A stretch of DNA of 57,326 bases from a virus. Of the stretch, positions 45,659-53,845 are shown in pieces; the first letter of the stretch is position 1, and every line of letters starts with the position of its first letter. A program made the translations under genes and the position numbers. The notes under the pieces were generated by a model that worked only from the letters and a program-made list of their open reading frames with translations, did not search any database and was not told the DNA's origin. The stretch covers positions 1 to 57,326 of the IMG/VR virus record IMGVR_UViG_3300000553_000046; one strand, given 5' to 3'.

Positions 45659-48235
45659 TTATTTTTTTCGTGATCTGCCTTTGGCGTTCTCTCTTGCAAT
45701 CTGAAGATCATTAGTCATGTTCTCTCTTGCCACCTGAATTTTTTCTCTTTCTACTTCTAACTTTTTCATTGTTTCACTGTTCTTAGTAGCAATCTCTGCT
45801 AGTTTTAATTGGTATTCTCTAGCAGACTTACTTTGTTCATGTTGGAACATTGAGACCTCAAGAACATCTGGAACATTGTCTTTATTGTTATCTGGTAGAA
45901 CAGCCTTTGATTCAGCAGTAATAGTAGCAATTTCTTTTTTATTAATTCTATCAAGATCTCTCTGATAGTTTTCATTAGCCATATCTTGATCGTGCTGCTG
46001 TTGATCTTGCTGTAATTGAGCTTCAGCAATGTTTTGTTTTTGTTCAAGTTCCATTTGTTTCTGTTGCTGAGTTTGAAGCTGAAGAGCATCATTCTTGTCT
46101 TTTTGCTCTTTGAAGACTTTCTGCATTTCTCTAATACTTTTAGTTGTATAGAGTTCAGCTACTTCATATAGACTACCACCGTTCTGCATAAATGGTTGGG
46201 CAAGTTGTCTCAATTCATTAAATGTTTGTGTATCCTCAGGACGATTTGTTGGAAAGACTTTAAGATCTCTAAATCTAAGATCGCTTCCATTAACTTTAAT
46301 GAATGCATTTTCTCCTTCGGATGTAACATAGGATAGGGTGCTTTCTGGTTTTGAACTTTGAATATATAGACTAGCATCGATTATAGCTTGATACACTTGA
46401 AGAAGAACATATTCATGTCCTACAAATAAAGGTTCAGTTTGTGAATAACTTTGTTGAATAGCTGTATTAGTTCCAGTGGCTGTTTCACTAGCACTAATAG
46501 ATCCAAGTCGTTGTTTAGATAGACCAACTAGTTCCCAACACTCATTCTTGAGTTGTTGTGCTAATGTATAACGTGCTTGAATTTCTTGTGTCCTTGTTAA
46601 ATCGAGAGCTGTAAATTGATTAAAACTTGATGGAGCTTTTAAGTTTTCAGGACTATCATCTACGAAGACTACACCTCGTTTGCGAGCTTCCATTTCCCAT
46701 TGATCCAAAGCATCGCCAGCATCTCCATCCTTAGGAATAGGAATATGTCTCAATGACATAAGTTGAACTTTTCCTATCTCTTTCTCCAGAAGTTGATATA
46801 ATTGATTCATGCAAACATTGTATAATACCTGAAAAGGTTTCATCATGTCTACAAGACTCCTTGCTTCTGTGTTCTTAATTTCATGAATAGCACCAATAAT
46901 TGGACAATATGGAAGAAGATTAAAAGATTTTTGGTGATAGATATCTGGACCAATCTTAATTCCTTGATACCATTGATTAATCCATCCCCATTCTAAAGAA
47001 GTTTGTGTAGGAATAATACCAGGTTTATAATGTTCATCTACAAGTAATGTTTGTTCATTTCCCATAGGATCGATGAATTGAACTTTTCCAATCTTCTTTT
47101 TACTAATCCAATAAGCTCTTACTACAACATATTTATATCCAAATGAAGAAACGTTTGATGTGAGTCCTAAGAAATCTTTTAGTCCGTCGTTATTTTCTTT
47201 CATCTCACTCTCAATCATCATCCTGGTTTGAAGAACAAGTGGATCAAAGGTATCATACTGTACAGACTCAATACCGTCTGCTGCATTAGGATTACCTAGA
47301 TTAGATTCACGTACATTAATTAATCCATAATCCTGAAGAGAGGAACGCAAGTGATCAATTTCTTCTTTTGTTAAATCAGGAACACTTTCGATGATTTCTG
47401 AAATTTCCATAACTTGTACAGTACCAGCAGCATATGCGCCTTGAGCTCTCCCTGTCACATCAGAAATATATTTTCTATCTGGAGTAGATAGATACCAAGT
47501 ATTTTTAGGATTGGATACTTCAATATTATATCCCACTTTAGAATTATCCTCATATATGTGAAAGTATTCTCTATCTGAAATTGTAAGATCTCTAAAAGAA
47601 TCCTCACTCTTTTCCTTCATATTGAAATCAGCCTTTGCGCAAGTAAGTTGATGATTACACCATTTTTCAGCAATCGATGTATAAGAATCTATTTGATCTT
47701 TAACTTCATCCATTGTCATCTTTTGTACCTGATCATCACTTAACTGTTGTCCCTGCATTGCTGCTTTTTCCATGATGAGTTCTTTAGCTTGCTGCATCAC
47801 ATAGGCATTCAGTAAGTCAGTTTTAAATTGTAACTCTTCTGATTGAGAGTCTTCATCGAAAGCTTTTACACGTATGCTATCAGGTCTTTTAGTTACTTCC
47901 CCTACTAGTTCATTTATGGGGGTACTCATTATAGAATAGTGTTTTACATATGAAGGAAGATCTAAATCTGCCTCTAACATTTCTGTAAAACTCTTAACAT
48001 CAGGTTCTTGATAAAAATCTTCCATTCGAAGAATGCCTTTCATCAAGTCATAATTTTTAACAAAGCTTTCCCGATTCTTTACATATTCAGCATAAGCTTT
48101 ATTAGCAAAGTAATCCATATTATTCTTAATCCAGCTTTCATCTTCTTTTTCTTTTTCAGTTTTAAACTGATCGGGAAAGATATTCAGATATGCATATCTT
48201 ATTGTAGCATCTTTAGTATATCTAATAATTGCCAT
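45659..48235 (-). CDS. Portal protein, 858 aa
   Basis: The 858-aa protein overlaps the terminase stop by one base (TAATG), as in many packaging operons. The N-terminal region has a helical start (residues 15-70) and the core (250-640) includes the segments expected of a portal ring, such as YCPIIGAIHEIKNTEARSLV and QLLEKEIGKVQLMSLRHIP. A long C-terminal region (about 700-858) is Gln/Glu/Lys-rich coiled coil (QQQKQMELEQKQNIAEAQ) ending in Arg/Lys. It forms the dodecameric DNA channel at one vertex and docks terminase. The extended C-terminal coil could form a barrel into the capsid. Confidence 0.85.
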   Translation of the reverse strand: MAIIRYTKDATIRYAYLNIFPDQFKTEKEKEDESWIKNNMDYFANKAYAEYVKNRESFVKNYDLMKGILRMEDFYQEPDVKSFTEMLEADLDLPSYVKHYSIMSTPINELVGEVTKRPDSIRVKAFDEDSQSEELQFKTDLLNAYVMQQAKELIMEKAAMQGQQLSDDQVQKMTMDEVKDQIDSYTSIAEKWCNHQLTCAKADFNMKEKSEDSFRDLTISDREYFHIYEDNSKVGYNIEVSNPKNTWYLSTPDRKYISDVTGRAQGAYAAGTVQVMEISEIIESVPDLTKEEIDHLRSSLQDYGLINVRESNLGNPNAADGIESVQYDTFDPLVLQTRMMIESEMKENNDGLKDFLGLTSNVSSFGYKYVVVRAYWISKKKIGKVQFIDPMGNEQTLLVDEHYKPGIIPTQTSLEWGWINQWYQGIKIGPDIYHQKSFNLLPYCPIIGAIHEIKNTEARSLVDMMKPFQVLYNVCMNQLYQLLEKEIGKVQLMSLRHIPIPKDGDAGDALDQWEMEARKRGVVFVDDSPENLKAPSSFNQFTALDLTRTQEIQARYTLAQQLKNECWELVGLSKQRLGSISASETATGTNTAIQQSYSQTEPLFVGHEYVLLQVYQAIIDASLYIQSSKPESTLSYVTSEGENAFIKVNGSDLRFRDLKVFPTNRPEDTQTFNELRQLAQPFMQNGGSLYEVAELYTTKSIREMQKVFKEQKDKNDALQLQTQQQKQMELEQKQNIAEAQLQQDQQQHDQDMANENYQRDLDRINKKEIATITAESKAVLPDNNKDNVPDVLEVSMFQHEQSKSAREYQLKLAEIATKNSETMKKLEVEREKIQVARENMTNDLQIARENAKGRSRKK

Positions 48236-50259
48236 TATGAAAATAGTTTATGTGTTTTACCTGGAAACATTCCTCTAGATTGTGCAAACAAAGTTGGTTT
48301 ATGTTTACCTTTATATAGTGCAGAAACTCTTACATCATCTTCTTTTCCAACTCTTCCCATGATTGGGTCCATTCTCATTGCTTGAGCTATTGCAAGTTCA
48401 GCTGCAATAATTCTATCAAAGTTACCTTGATCATTATATTGTATAGTCTCTTCAAGTAACAGAGGATCTAATATTTTAGTAACTCCTGTTAACTCTCTTA
48501 ACACTATTCCATCTTTATCTTTTTCAGTATATATAACTTCTTCCATATACTTCTTATAACAGTTGTGAAGATAATCAATAATCTTTTGTGCACTACGATG
48601 AACTCCGTATTCTCTTTTTACTGTAGTGTTTGGTACAATCTCAAGCAACCATTGAGGTTGTTTCTCCAGATAATGAGCATCTCCTTTTGCCTTCATGTAC
48701 TCAATAAATGATATATCATCATTCTCACAAAGAGTGCGAGCATTGTAATATTTAATTAATAGTCTTGCCTGTTCTTCCCAAGTATCTTTCTTTGCAGGAC
48801 GAGCACAATAACTTGCCACAAACATATCCTGATACTTCTCTCCAGCAATATCATGCATTCTTTTATATATGTACACAGATCCTAAGGATTCACTATATGC
48901 ACTCTGTCCTTGTCTGTATGGGTCAACTCCTGCCACATATAATCCATATGGAGGATTTGCTACAGGAAATTCATATATAACAACAGGAGCATCTTTCATA
49001 TCTGAGTTCTTCAGAGGAAAATTACTTATAGGGAGTTTATCTGTAAACTCGTGAGTAACTTTCTCGCCGTCATGATATAATACAACAGGAATTCCTGTTC
49101 TCTCCTGCATTAGTAATCTTGTTTTCTGACGTTTGGCTGCTTCAATATCAAAGATATTTGTATCCTCATTTAAAAATATATCATCTACTTCATGTGGATA
49201 ATACATCTTCTCCTTTAGATATGGAAGACGGTCACTTGCCTTACTTAGTTTAATTAGATTAGTAGTAAGAATCTTTTCTGCTTTTTCCTCATTACTAACT
49301 AACATTGGTATTTTATAAAGAGGACTCTTTAGTGATAAGTCTAAATAAGCTCCAAGAGTTGATTCCTCTTTAGCTTCCATTCTAAACTTATTACTTAGAA
49401 ATAGTCCATGAATTCTACTTGGCTCTTTCTCATTCTTATATGTAAGAAAATTGAAACTATCAACATCAAACATTAGTGCCTTTGCATCCATGAATCTTTT
49501 CATATCTCCACCAGTTCCTGTTAGAATTGGAGAACATCCCCAACCATAAGGTGTAGTAAATCCAGGAATAGCAGCTTGTAATCCTCTTAAGAATGATCCT
49601 TTACCAATCTCATCAATAATCAGTTTTCTGGGTTTTGTACCAGCAATGGCTTCTTCATTATTTCCCTCGTCTAAGTTACGAATTAATATTTGAGAAAATG
49701 GTATTCTTTCTCCTGCTTTTGTTTTAACTCCTAGAGTAACTTGTTTTTTCCAATCATCCTCAACTCTTTGCCATCTCCAGGCTTCTGGTACAAAGTTTAA
49801 TCCTTTATCAAGTTTATCTGTAACAAGCTTTATATCAGGAGCATTCAATCCTGCAATAACATTTTGAGAGTTCTCATCAAACGTTGCTCCCCATCCTATA
49901 TATGAAGCTTCCAAAACAGACTTAGCAAAACGTCTGATACCAAGTATTACTAATCCTCTTTGCTCGACATGAGCTCTTTCAATTTCATTGGTTACAATCC
50001 ATTCATTATCTCTTAAGAAAGGGTTAGCATATCTTTGAGAAACTCTTCCTCTTTCATCAACATAATCTACTTCTGTATGCCATATATTTAAATGCCAATA
50101 TAGAAACGGATTAATAAATGTACCATTCATCATACATCCATGCAGACATATGTCTTTGTGAAATGCAAAGAACTGTTTGTACTCAACTGACTGTTTATCA
50201 GGGAGTCTTTTTTGATTGATAAACCAATCCTTAAAGTCAATTGAGACAATCTTATTCAT
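48235..50259 (-). CDS. terL: Terminase large subunit, 674 aa
   Basis: An ATPase/nuclease packaging motor. Residues 107-114 (GIRRFAKS) form a variant Walker A, and residues 213-217 (LIIDE) the Walker B with catalytic Glu. Around residue 440, LYVAGVDPYRQGQS supplies the first Asp of the RNase H-like nuclease, followed by CENDDISF and, near residue 625, FDRIIAAELAIAQA with further acidic residues. Length and motif order match large terminases of Crassvirales. It overlaps the preceding small gene by 4 bp (ATGA) and the portal gene by 1 bp, a translationally coupled packaging cluster. Confidence 0.93.
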   Translation of the reverse strand: MNKIVSIDFKDWFINQKRLPDKQSVEYKQFFAFHKDICLHGCMMNGTFINPFLYWHLNIWHTEVDYVDERGRVSQRYANPFLRDNEWIVTNEIERAHVEQRGLVILGIRRFAKSVLEASYIGWGATFDENSQNVIAGLNAPDIKLVTDKLDKGLNFVPEAWRWQRVEDDWKKQVTLGVKTKAGERIPFSQILIRNLDEGNNEEAIAGTKPRKLIIDEIGKGSFLRGLQAAIPGFTTPYGWGCSPILTGTGGDMKRFMDAKALMFDVDSFNFLTYKNEKEPSRIHGLFLSNKFRMEAKEESTLGAYLDLSLKSPLYKIPMLVSNEEKAEKILTTNLIKLSKASDRLPYLKEKMYYPHEVDDIFLNEDTNIFDIEAAKRQKTRLLMQERTGIPVVLYHDGEKVTHEFTDKLPISNFPLKNSDMKDAPVVIYEFPVANPPYGLYVAGVDPYRQGQSAYSESLGSVYIYKRMHDIAGEKYQDMFVASYCARPAKKDTWEEQARLLIKYYNARTLCENDDISFIEYMKAKGDAHYLEKQPQWLLEIVPNTTVKREYGVHRSAQKIIDYLHNCYKKYMEEVIYTEKDKDGIVLRELTGVTKILDPLLLEETIQYNDQGNFDRIIAAELAIAQAMRMDPIMGRVGKEDDVRVSALYKGKHKPTLFAQSRGMFPGKTHKLFS

Positions 50260-50585
50260 TTTCTACTCTTAAGGAAATCTTCTGCTTGAGTACTGATTTC
50301 TGCATTACCTCTTGTAGCAATCTTAGCCTCTTCCTTTTCACGAAGATTATTTACTACCTCAAGAAGGGATAGATAGTTCTTCATAGTATCTTGTATGAAC
50401 TTTCCTTGTGACTCTATAGAGGCAATCACCATAGGAATCATTCCTCCTTTGGCTGTAGGTTTCCACTCTATTCGATCCTTCAGAAGATGTAAAGGATTAG
50501 CATCGACATATGCTTTCCAGCTAACTAACTGTTCTTCGGCCCAGTCTAGTTCTGTATTTATATAGTTACTTTTCTTTACTGCCAT
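50256..50585 (-). CDS. Small protein directly before terL, 109 aa
   Basis: A 109-aa helical protein (DWAEEQLVSWKAYVDANP near the start; helical C-terminus EKEEAKIATRGNAEIS) that overlaps terL by 4 bp. The place directly before the large terminase is where small terminase subunits are usually found, and the size would suit one. There is no clear DNA-binding motif, so this stays a guess. Confidence 0.55.
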   Translation of the reverse strand: MAVKKSNYINTELDWAEEQLVSWKAYVDANPLHLLKDRIEWKPTAKGGMIPMVIASIESQGKFIQDTMKNYLSLLEVVNNLREKEEAKIATRGNAEISTQAEDFLKSRK

Positions 50586-50587
50586 AA

Positions 50588-50773
50588 TTATATTCTTAGT
50601 CCTGAACTCTTAGCTGTTAATTGTTGTATAGCAGGGATAATAACTTTTGTAAGAATATTATCAATCTGTATATTAGCCTTATCTTTCAACCCTTCCGTAA
50701 TTCCCTCAGTAGCAGCAAGAGCTGCAAGTTCTCTAATGATAGCAAAGCCATCCTGTGTATCTGTATTTGTCAT
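50588..50773 (-). CDS. Small packaging-operon protein, 61 aa
   Basis: A 61-aa, Ala-rich helical protein with no recognised motif. It overlaps its upstream neighbour by 4 bp and lies 2 bp before the 109-aa gene, so it is part of the packaging operon. The tight spacing is the main support for it being real. Confidence 0.5.
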   Translation of the reverse strand: MTNTDTQDGFAIIRELAALAATEGITEGLKDKANIQIDNILTKVIIPAIQQLTAKSSGLRI

Positions 50774-50979
50774 AATCCTATTGTTTGGTTTATATCTATA
50801 TTATTATCATTATTACCAATATCAATATACTCTTCACGAACAAGTATACCAAGAGTATCTTGATTATCTTCTCCTTGTTTTAATACAATATCAACAAATT
50901 CAATTCCTGACTCCTGAATCTGAATTAACAATTCAATTAATGGTTCTATTGGAACTTTATTTATCTGAACTTGTTTCAT
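50770..50979 (-). CDS. Small acidic protein, 69 aa
   Basis: A 69-aa acidic protein (QINKVPIEPLIELLIQIQES, then EEYIDIGNNDNN). It overlaps the zinc-protein gene by 23 bp and the 61-aa gene by 4 bp. No known domain. Coupled translation within the operon is likely. Confidence 0.5.
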   Translation of the reverse strand: MKQVQINKVPIEPLIELLIQIQESGIEFVDIVLKQGEDNQDTLGILVREEYIDIGNNDNNIDINQTIGL

Positions 50980-51286
50980 GTTCTTGTTTCCAATCTCTTG
51001 TTTTTAAAAATATCTCTTCATCATCTGTTAAAACTGCTGTCCACATTGGTGTAGGAAGAGGACACTCGCAAGACAGACATGATACCTTTGCAGAAATTGT
51101 ACACCCACACTCTGTACAATGCTTATCGGGTCTTAAGGAATCACCCACATTATCTGAATGATACCCACACTTTTCACATATAGCTGTTCTTTCAGCAGCT
51201 AGTGCTTTTATTTGTTCCTTCATCTCTGCTGGAGGAATTATGAGATTCCTCCAACCTTCCCATACTTGTGCAAAATTGATTTTCAT
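50957..51286 (-). CDS. Zinc-ribbon protein, 109 aa
   Basis: After a helical N-terminus (VWEGWRNLIIPPAEMKEQIK) come three Cys clusters: C37-x-x-C40, C57-x-x-C60-G-C62, and C70-x-x-C73-x-C75 followed by PLPTPMW. This matches the small zinc-binding protein found near the packaging genes of many Bacteroidales phages. The conserved N-terminal helix supports the start at 51286 even though this makes a 95-bp out-of-frame overlap with the IHF-like gene. Role unknown; nucleic-acid or protein contact through zinc is likely. Confidence 0.7.
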   Translation of the reverse strand: MKINFAQVWEGWRNLIIPPAEMKEQIKALAAERTAICEKCGYHSDNVGDSLRPDKHCTECGCTISAKVSCLSCECPLPTPMWTAVLTDDEEIFLKTRDWKQEHETSSDK

Positions 51287-51581
51287 ATGATTGTAATTTT
51301 TGGTTTAATGCTCTCATGCTTATCTCAATTTGAGATATCCTAATCTCTGCTCTCTTTCTTACACGTTCCTCTATACATGTATCTAATGTTATCATCAGCT
51401 GTTCTTTTTCTCTGATATATTTCAGCATCATATTCACTCCCTTTTTCTTGTTGAATACAAATTTACCAAATCCAGAAATTTCAAGACTATTACATGTGGA
51501 CATGTTTTCAACAAGAGAATTAAACTGATGATCAACTACAGAGGTTATTACCTTTTCAGAAATATTAGTTGCTGTAGACAT
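51192..51581 (-). CDS. IHF/HU-like DNA-binding protein, 129 aa
   Basis: Residues 1-55 read as an HU/IHF fold: helices with SEKVITSVVDHQFNSLVENM, then the beta-turn signature LEISGFGKFVFNKKKG. The C-terminal half is a Lys/Arg/Glu-rich helix without the usual second DNA-binding arm. The ATG at 51581 sits 4 bases after the stop of the upstream gene and is preferred over two upstream starts (51656, 51617) that would overlap it. Crassvirales carry IHF-like proteins near the packaging genes. It probably bends DNA during packaging or regulation. Confidence 0.75.
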   Translation of the reverse strand: MSTATNISEKVITSVVDHQFNSLVENMSTCNSLEISGFGKFVFNKKKGVNMMLKYIREKEQLMITLDTCIEERVRKRAEIRISQIEISMRALNQKLQSYENQFCTSMGRLEESHNSSSRDEGTNKSTSC

Positions 51582-51585
51582 CTTT

Positions 51586-51954
51586 CTAATCAGGAAGTTT
51601 TTTACTGACAGGCTCATTGGCTTGTCTGTGTATAAGAGAGATTTCCAATTTAACATCCTTATTAAAATTTAGTTGAATGATGGGATTAACTACCACCTTG
51701 TTATTTATCCTTGTAAAGATATATATCTTCTTTAGTTTAGAAATCATATTATTGATTGTAGCAGGAGTAGTTTTATATATATCACAAAACTCTTTCTTAC
51801 TCTCGTTAATAGATCCCCTCACAGCCGTAAAGGCAATCAAAGAAATCTCTCTGTCCGTAAGTCTAAGATTATTCACTGCAGACAGAACAGAATAATACAT
51901 CTCAGCAACACTCAGATCATTCGTCAAAATTCTTTTTAGTTTTTGAATTACCAT
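51586..51954 (-). CDS. Helix-turn-helix protein at the head of the late operon, 122 aa
   Basis: Residues 29-80 form a winged helix-turn-helix: LRLTDREISLIAFTAVRG followed by CDIYKTTPATINNMISKLKK as recognition part. A TTG at 51978 would add 8 residues, but it lies inside the predicted promoter -7 element, so the ATG at 51954 is chosen. As the first gene of the long minus-strand module it could act as a late-gene regulator or in DNA packaging recognition. Confidence 0.7.
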   Translation of the reverse strand: MVIQKLKRILTNDLSVAEMYYSVLSAVNNLRLTDREISLIAFTAVRGSINESKKEFCDIYKTTPATINNMISKLKKIYIFTRINNKVVVNPIIQLNFNKDVKLEISLIHRQANEPVSKKLPD

Positions 51955-51975
51955 ATCGCACGTTGTTGGTTGGTA

Positions 51976-52010
51976 CAAATATACTAATTAAAATAATTAG
52001 AAACTACAAA
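51976..52010 (-). promoter_or_regulatory. Leftward promoter for the packaging/structural operon
   Basis: On the minus strand TATATTTG (51983-51976) matches the Bacteroidetes -7 element TAnnTTTG exactly. A TTTG lies 23 bases upstream (52010-52007), slightly farther than the usual 19-21. Transcription would start some 15 bases before the ATG at 51954. Confidence 0.6.
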
Positions 52011-52076
52011 AAATAATTTTTTAGGTTAGAGAAAAATTTTCAAAATTATGAAATCGTTTATATACACCCCCCAGAT

Positions 52077-52126
52077 GACTACTACCAATTAGCAACCCCA
52101 CCTATGGTTTGGTGGTTGGGGTAGTC
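52077..52126 (+). promoter_or_regulatory. GC-rich hairpin in the divergent intergenic region
   Basis: GACTAC (52077-52082) pairs with GTAGTC (52121-52126), continued after a small internal loop by CCAA/TTGG and inside by CCACC/GGTGG around the loop TATGGTTT. It is the most GC-rich spot of an AT-rich gap of about 216 bp (51955-52170) and sits in the leader of the plus-strand gene. It may be a 5'-UTR control element or a terminator-like element; the trailing CCTTTTATTATT allows either. Confidence 0.5.
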
Positions 52127-52170
52127 CCGCACCTTTTATTATTAAATCATTCATTTTTAAATTACTTATC

Positions 52171-52512
52171 ATGGAATTAAAAGGTAGAGAAGTACTGAAG
52201 GTACAAGCATTGGCAGGAGAGTTCGATTACTCAGCAACGTCAGCATTAGTGGGAAAGAAATACAGAAGGTTTGCCAATGGCGGTAAGGTGTTCGTTGCCA
52301 ACGTGGAAGATCCATTTTGCAGAGCATTTGATGACGGCAACATCTACAGCGTTGATCTTGATGTCAATGAAGAAGGTCAGTTGAGCCTGATTGGGCACAC
52401 TACCATTCAGCAGGAGTTGAACATGGCCAAGACTGAAGTGATTCTGAAAGCTTTCACAGTTGAGAACTACATCAGCAAAGCCGTCAATTTCGAAGAGTTG
52501 GTAGCATTGTAA
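52171..52512 (+). CDS. Unknown protein with GC-richer codon use, 113 aa
   Basis: A 113-aa protein of mixed alpha/beta character starting MELKGREVLKVQALAGEF. No domain recognised. Its codons are clearly more GC-ending (AAC, GCC, GTC, GGC) than the rest of the plus-strand genes, which suggests high expression or recent transfer. It is the first rightward gene after the divergent region, has a hairpin in its leader and a clean terminator behind it, so it is a single-gene unit. It may be an abundant early protein. Confidence 0.7.
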   Translation: MELKGREVLKVQALAGEFDYSATSALVGKKYRRFANGGKVFVANVEDPFCRAFDDGNIYSVDLDVNEEGQLSLIGHTTIQQELNMAKTEVILKAFTVENYISKAVNFEELVAL

Positions 52513-52513
52513 T

Positions 52514-52535
52514 AAAGGGGGAGAAATCCCCTTTT
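52514..52535 (+). terminator. Intrinsic terminator after the 113-aa gene
   Basis: AAAGGGG (52514-52520) pairs with CCCCTTT (52528-52534) around a 7-base loop and runs into TTTTATATATT, directly after the TAA of the gene. It could work in both directions. Confidence 0.8.
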
Positions 52536-53079
52536 ATATATTGGGTGGGTTATTGACACAATAACAATTGGGTGGGTATATAAATCACTCCAATATACAT
52601 CAACTAATGGTTTATTAACATGTACATTTTTATTACCCCCGTAAAAAATTTGTATTACATGATAAAAGTCATGTTTCAATGTTAATATTCCATTAGTTTG
52701 TTCCTTCTTATATGTGATAGAATGCCTTTTCATATGGTATTTGAGTATGTAAATTAATGGTAGAGTACTACACTTTGCCCAGTAATAGCACTATTGACAT
52801 TGTGTCATTTCATTTGTCAACTATATTGATAGCATTATACTATGTATTTATGAAGCATATTAACATTCACTTACCTAATAGTAATACAATAAGTATTCAT
52901 TATAGAGCTGGTCACTTGATTGGAATATATTAATGCTTAAACGTTCTGTTGATACATCTTGTAATTTACCATTATGAAGGAGCTGTTATGGCTCCTTTCT
53001 GTATATGGACTATTGTTCATACTGACGATCGATAATTGAGTCGTGAAACAGAAACATTTCAAACATAGGAGGATTAGTT
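52536..53079 (+). other. 544 bp without a convincing gene; hairpin and a weak 58-codon frame
   Basis: The stretch starts with two copies of TTGGGTGGGT (52541-52550 and 52569-52578). A 58-codon frame runs from ATG 52757 to TAA 52933 and reads MVEYYTLPSNSTIDIVSFHL at its start; it is hydrophobic in the middle, lacks a clear ribosome binding site, and I count it only as possible. A hairpin AAGGAGC/GCTCCTT (52977-52983 with 52991-52997) follows and looks like a terminator. A minus-strand frame here crosses the terminator at 52514-52535 and is not credited. Confidence 0.4.
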
Positions 53080-53220
53080 ATGGAAACAGTATTGTATGCT
53101 AATGGTCGTATGGGTAAGATCCCATTTGTTTCAGAGCCTGAAGTGAGAGAAGATGGTTTTTATACTACTATTGATAATACTACATTTAAGTATATTCATG
53201 GTATGTGGATGCAGCAATAA
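53080..53220 (+). CDS. Small protein of 46 aa with strong ribosome binding site
   Basis: ATG at 53080 follows AGGAGG (53067-53072 region) at proper spacing, an unusually strong Shine-Dalgarno for this genome. The product begins METVLYANGRMGKIPFVSEP and ends MWMQQ. The stop is followed at once by a terminator, so it is a compact single-gene unit. Mixed beta-like sequence, no motif; a small early host-interaction protein is possible. Confidence 0.6.
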   Translation: METVLYANGRMGKIPFVSEPEVREDGFYTTIDNTTFKYIHGMWMQQ

Positions 53221-53224
53221 GAAT

Positions 53225-53255
53225 AGAGGGAACAATTAGTTCTCTCTTTTATTTT
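53225..53255 (+). terminator. Intrinsic terminator after the 46-aa gene
   Basis: AGAGGGAAC (53225-53233) pairs with GTTCTCTCT (53239-53247; one G-U pair) around AATTA and runs into TTTTATTTT. Confidence 0.85.
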
Positions 53256-53529
53256 AATGCATCATTTGTCTTTCCTAAGAAGACACAATTGTAATGGTAG
53301 AGGGTAGATAACCAAGGCTTGTCCAAGTTATTGATGACACATTACAATTGAATGCAGAAGGAAATATAAGAGCTAGTGACATCATTACCTATGAAATAGA
53401 GGAGTTAATGCCATACTGTTGTGTCATTGATGTTGATAATATAGTAATAAGGCTAAGTTGGAAACAACAAACGAGTTAGATGATGTTACAGCTCTTTCTT
53501 TATTTGAAACCCAATAAACAAATTTATAT
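53256..53529 (+). other. 274-bp gap with 11-bp inverted repeat and an interrupted frame
   Basis: CAATTGTAATG at 53286-53296 is the exact reverse complement of CATTACAATTG at 53340-53350. Beginning inside the first arm, ATGGTAGAGGGTAGATAA gives only five codons, but the same frame continues open beyond that stop for about 60 codons (to TAG at about 53478) with protein-like composition (EGNIRASDIITYEIEEL). It may be a small gene broken by a stop, or a chance frame over a structured element. Confidence 0.35.
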
Positions 53530-53763
53530 ATGACAGAAGCAGTGTTATTGCCTGTTGAACTTAAGAAGAGTTACAACAGTCATAAAGAGTGTGTTGATGA
53601 TTTGAAATTCCAAGGATGTAAAGATCTTGGTTGGCTTAATGGTGGAATAACTGTTCCTAAAGATTTCAAGGGACGGTATGTGTATTCTACTCGTAGAGGT
53701 ACTGGTGAAGTATGTTGCGATCTAATCAGGCGAGAGTTTTACTCTGTTGATATGGGAGATTGA
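53530..53763 (+). CDS. Unknown small protein, 77 aa
   Basis: A 77-aa protein with three pairs of charged/aromatic segments (LKFQGCKDLGWLNGG; GRYVYSTRRGTGEVCCDLIR). No domain recognised. A terminator hairpin lies 13 bases behind the stop, so it forms a separate unit together with whatever promoter precedes it. Confidence 0.55.
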   Translation: MTEAVLLPVELKKSYNSHKECVDDLKFQGCKDLGWLNGGITVPKDFKGRYVYSTRRGTGEVCCDLIRREFYSVDMGD

Positions 53764-53776
53764 TATTATTAATAAC

Positions 53777-53812
53777 AGCAATTAGTGCTAGCAATAGCAT
53801 TAGTTGCTTTTA
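53777..53812 (+). terminator. Intrinsic terminator after the 77-aa gene
   Basis: AGCAATTAGTGC (53777-53788) pairs with GCATTAGTTGCT (53797-53808) with two G-U pairs and runs into TTTTAT. The stem is 12 bp with an 8-base loop. Confidence 0.8.
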
Positions 53813-53845
53813 TACATCATAAATAAACCCTAAAAACAAATTATT

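Noticed and set aside
52467-52733. 88-codon minus-strand frame
   Set aside because: It runs through the terminator at 52514-52535 and into the opposite-strand gene, and its sequence has no protein-like pattern.
53256-53529. Stop-codon recoding
   Set aside because: One interrupted frame is not evidence; all large genes read through with the standard code and end in ordinary stops, mostly TAA.
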